DNA of 64,000 nt from assembly GCA_027923965.1 (NCBI GenBank), contig AP026969.1, forward strand, positions 4,340,001-4,404,000. The letters run 5' to 3'. This stretch comes from Comamonadaceae bacterium OS-1. Its GTDB lineage: Bacteria; Pseudomonadota; Gammaproteobacteria; Burkholderiales; Burkholderiaceae_C. Position numbers and translations under genes: made by a program. The notes under the pieces are model-generated. The model worked only from the letters and a program-made list of their open reading frames with translations. It made no database searches and had not been told where the DNA came from. This document shows, piece by piece, positions 63,202 through 64,000 of this stretch (position 1 is the first letter of the stretch; each line of letters starts with the position of its first letter).

Positions 63202-64000
63202 ATGTTAATTCGAATCGACAAAGACTGGGGATTCCCCGATGTAAAGCAGCAGAGTCCGGCATCGACCTGCAAATGGGGCGATTTTGAATTCACTTTTGAG
63301 CCGGTCAAGGAGTGCGATTTATTAATTTCTCTCAACCCACCCAACAAAGAAATTAAAGTCAAATGCCCACCAGGAAACAAATGGTTGTTTACGCTGGAAT
63401 CTCCTATCGACCAATATAAATGGCACATCGATTCTTTTGAATACTTCGATAAGGTTTTTACATACTGGGATGATTCTGTAGCAGGAAACATTTTGCACGA
63501 GCAAACCGCCTTACCTTGGCATATCGGTCGGAGTTACGACCAACTAATGGCTCTTACCCGTGAGCCTGGTTTGCTAATAAAAAAAGATGCCGTTTCATGG
63601 GTTACCAGCAATGCTACCCACAAAGAAGGTCATAAATTACGAATGGGCTTTAAAGATTATTTGATTGAACAGGGATTCAGTTTTGATCTTTTTGGAAGAG
63701 GTTTCAATCCCATCGACGACAAGTTTGATGGAATTTACCCCTACAAATATAGCCTCGCAATAGAAAACTATCCATGCAACGACTATTGGACTGAAAAAAT
63801 TGCCGACTGCTTTTTATCCTGGACTGTACCTATTTACTGGGGATGCAAAAATATTCTGTCTTACTTCCCGGAAAAATCGATCATCTTGATCGATCCCAGT
63901 GACCCCCAAGCTGCGTTGAAAACTATTCGACATGCCATTGATAGTGGTTACTACCATCAGAACCTGGATGCACTGGCAGAGGCACGGGATTTGGTACTGA
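63202..64000 (+). CDS. Family 10 glycosyltransferase (alpha-1,3-fucosyltransferase type), partial
   Basis: The frame opens at 63202 and runs off the window end with no stop; 266 residues are visible. The nucleotide-sugar site is recognisable: YSLAIENYPCNDYWTEKIAD, then SWTVPIYWGC and SYFPEKSIILID. This matches the FxFENxxxxDYxTEK-type motif of GT10. It is strongly AT-rich with A/T-ending codons, unlike all genes upstream, so it is very probably recently acquired. The product likely decorates lipopolysaccharide or capsule with fucose or a related deoxysugar. Confidence 0.88.
   Translation, partial: MLIRIDKDWGFPDVKQQSPASTCKWGDFEFTFEPVKECDLLISLNPPNKEIKVKCPPGNKWLFTLESPIDQYKWHIDSFEYFDKVFTYWDDSVAGNILHEQTALPWHIGRSYDQLMALTREPGLLIKKDAVSWVTSNATHKEGHKLRMGFKDYLIEQGFSFDLFGRGFNPIDDKFDGIYPYKYSLAIENYPCNDYWTEKIADCFLSWTVPIYWGCKNILSYFPEKSIILIDPSDPQAALKTIRHAIDSGYYHQNLDALAEARDLVL

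Overview
The window looks like chromosomal DNA of a high-GC betaproteobacterium of the order Burkholderiales, most likely family Comamonadaceae (Rhodoferax/Acidovorax-like). The signs are an orphan Bug/TctC solute-binding protein family, a Porin_4-type porin, glutathione-independent formaldehyde dehydrogenase, a TIGR02099/YhdP-glnE divergent pair, and a short dispersed intergenic repeat that ends many transcription units. No rRNA, tRNA, CRISPR array or replication origin was seen. Assignment is from reading the proteins; no database search was possible.

Layout. 1-13.9 kb is housekeeping: a cut-off branched-chain amino acid binding protein, purT, an MscS channel, a chalcone-isomerase-like exported protein, a VapBC-type toxin-antitoxin pair, a DeoR regulator divergent from nudK, a large lipoprotein, an HTH protein with an NBR1-type Ig-like domain, the gor-amn-GGDEF operon, an exported FKBP and proC. 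13.9-20.1 kb holds fdhA and a macA-macB-nodT efflux operon. 20.1-33.5 kb is a catabolic region: a LysR gene divergent from two AtuA-type genes and a TctC protein, then a seven-gene minus-strand operon (enolase-superfamily enzyme, complete peptide/nickel-type ABC importer, exported amidohydrolase). That operon is divergent from a FadR-type GntR regulator, and a porin follows. Matching GntR operator palindromes lie in the divergent promoter region and before the porin, which ties them into one regulon.

33.5-45.3 kb: mltA, a very short membrane-protein gene, a FixL/FixJ-like two-component pair in one operon with a nitrilase-family enzyme and yhdP, then glnE. 45.3-51.2 kb is a second efflux operon (nodT, RND adaptor, RND pump).

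51.2-60.0 kb is the accessory part. A homocysteine methyltransferase gene is bracketed by direct repeats, and a MITE-like element with terminal inverted repeats lies beside it. Next come LysR/uraD/tctC, a stray copy of the 3' end of the RND pump gene, and a small tyrosine phosphatase. A likely anti-phage group follows: an AT-richer HEPN-like protein, then an RloA-type ATPase and RloB-type Toprim protein flanked by direct repeats. 60.0-64.0 kb holds amylosucrase, a GT2 glycosyltransferase and the beginning of a strikingly AT-rich GT10 (fucosyltransferase-family) gene, probably the edge of a surface-glycan island.

The most interesting signals are the dispersed repeat family (terminator-like; it supplies gene ends and, in one case, a signal peptide), the repeat-bracketed HEPN/RloAB group, the 61-bp palindrome sitting on a LysR start, and the GntR regulon sites.
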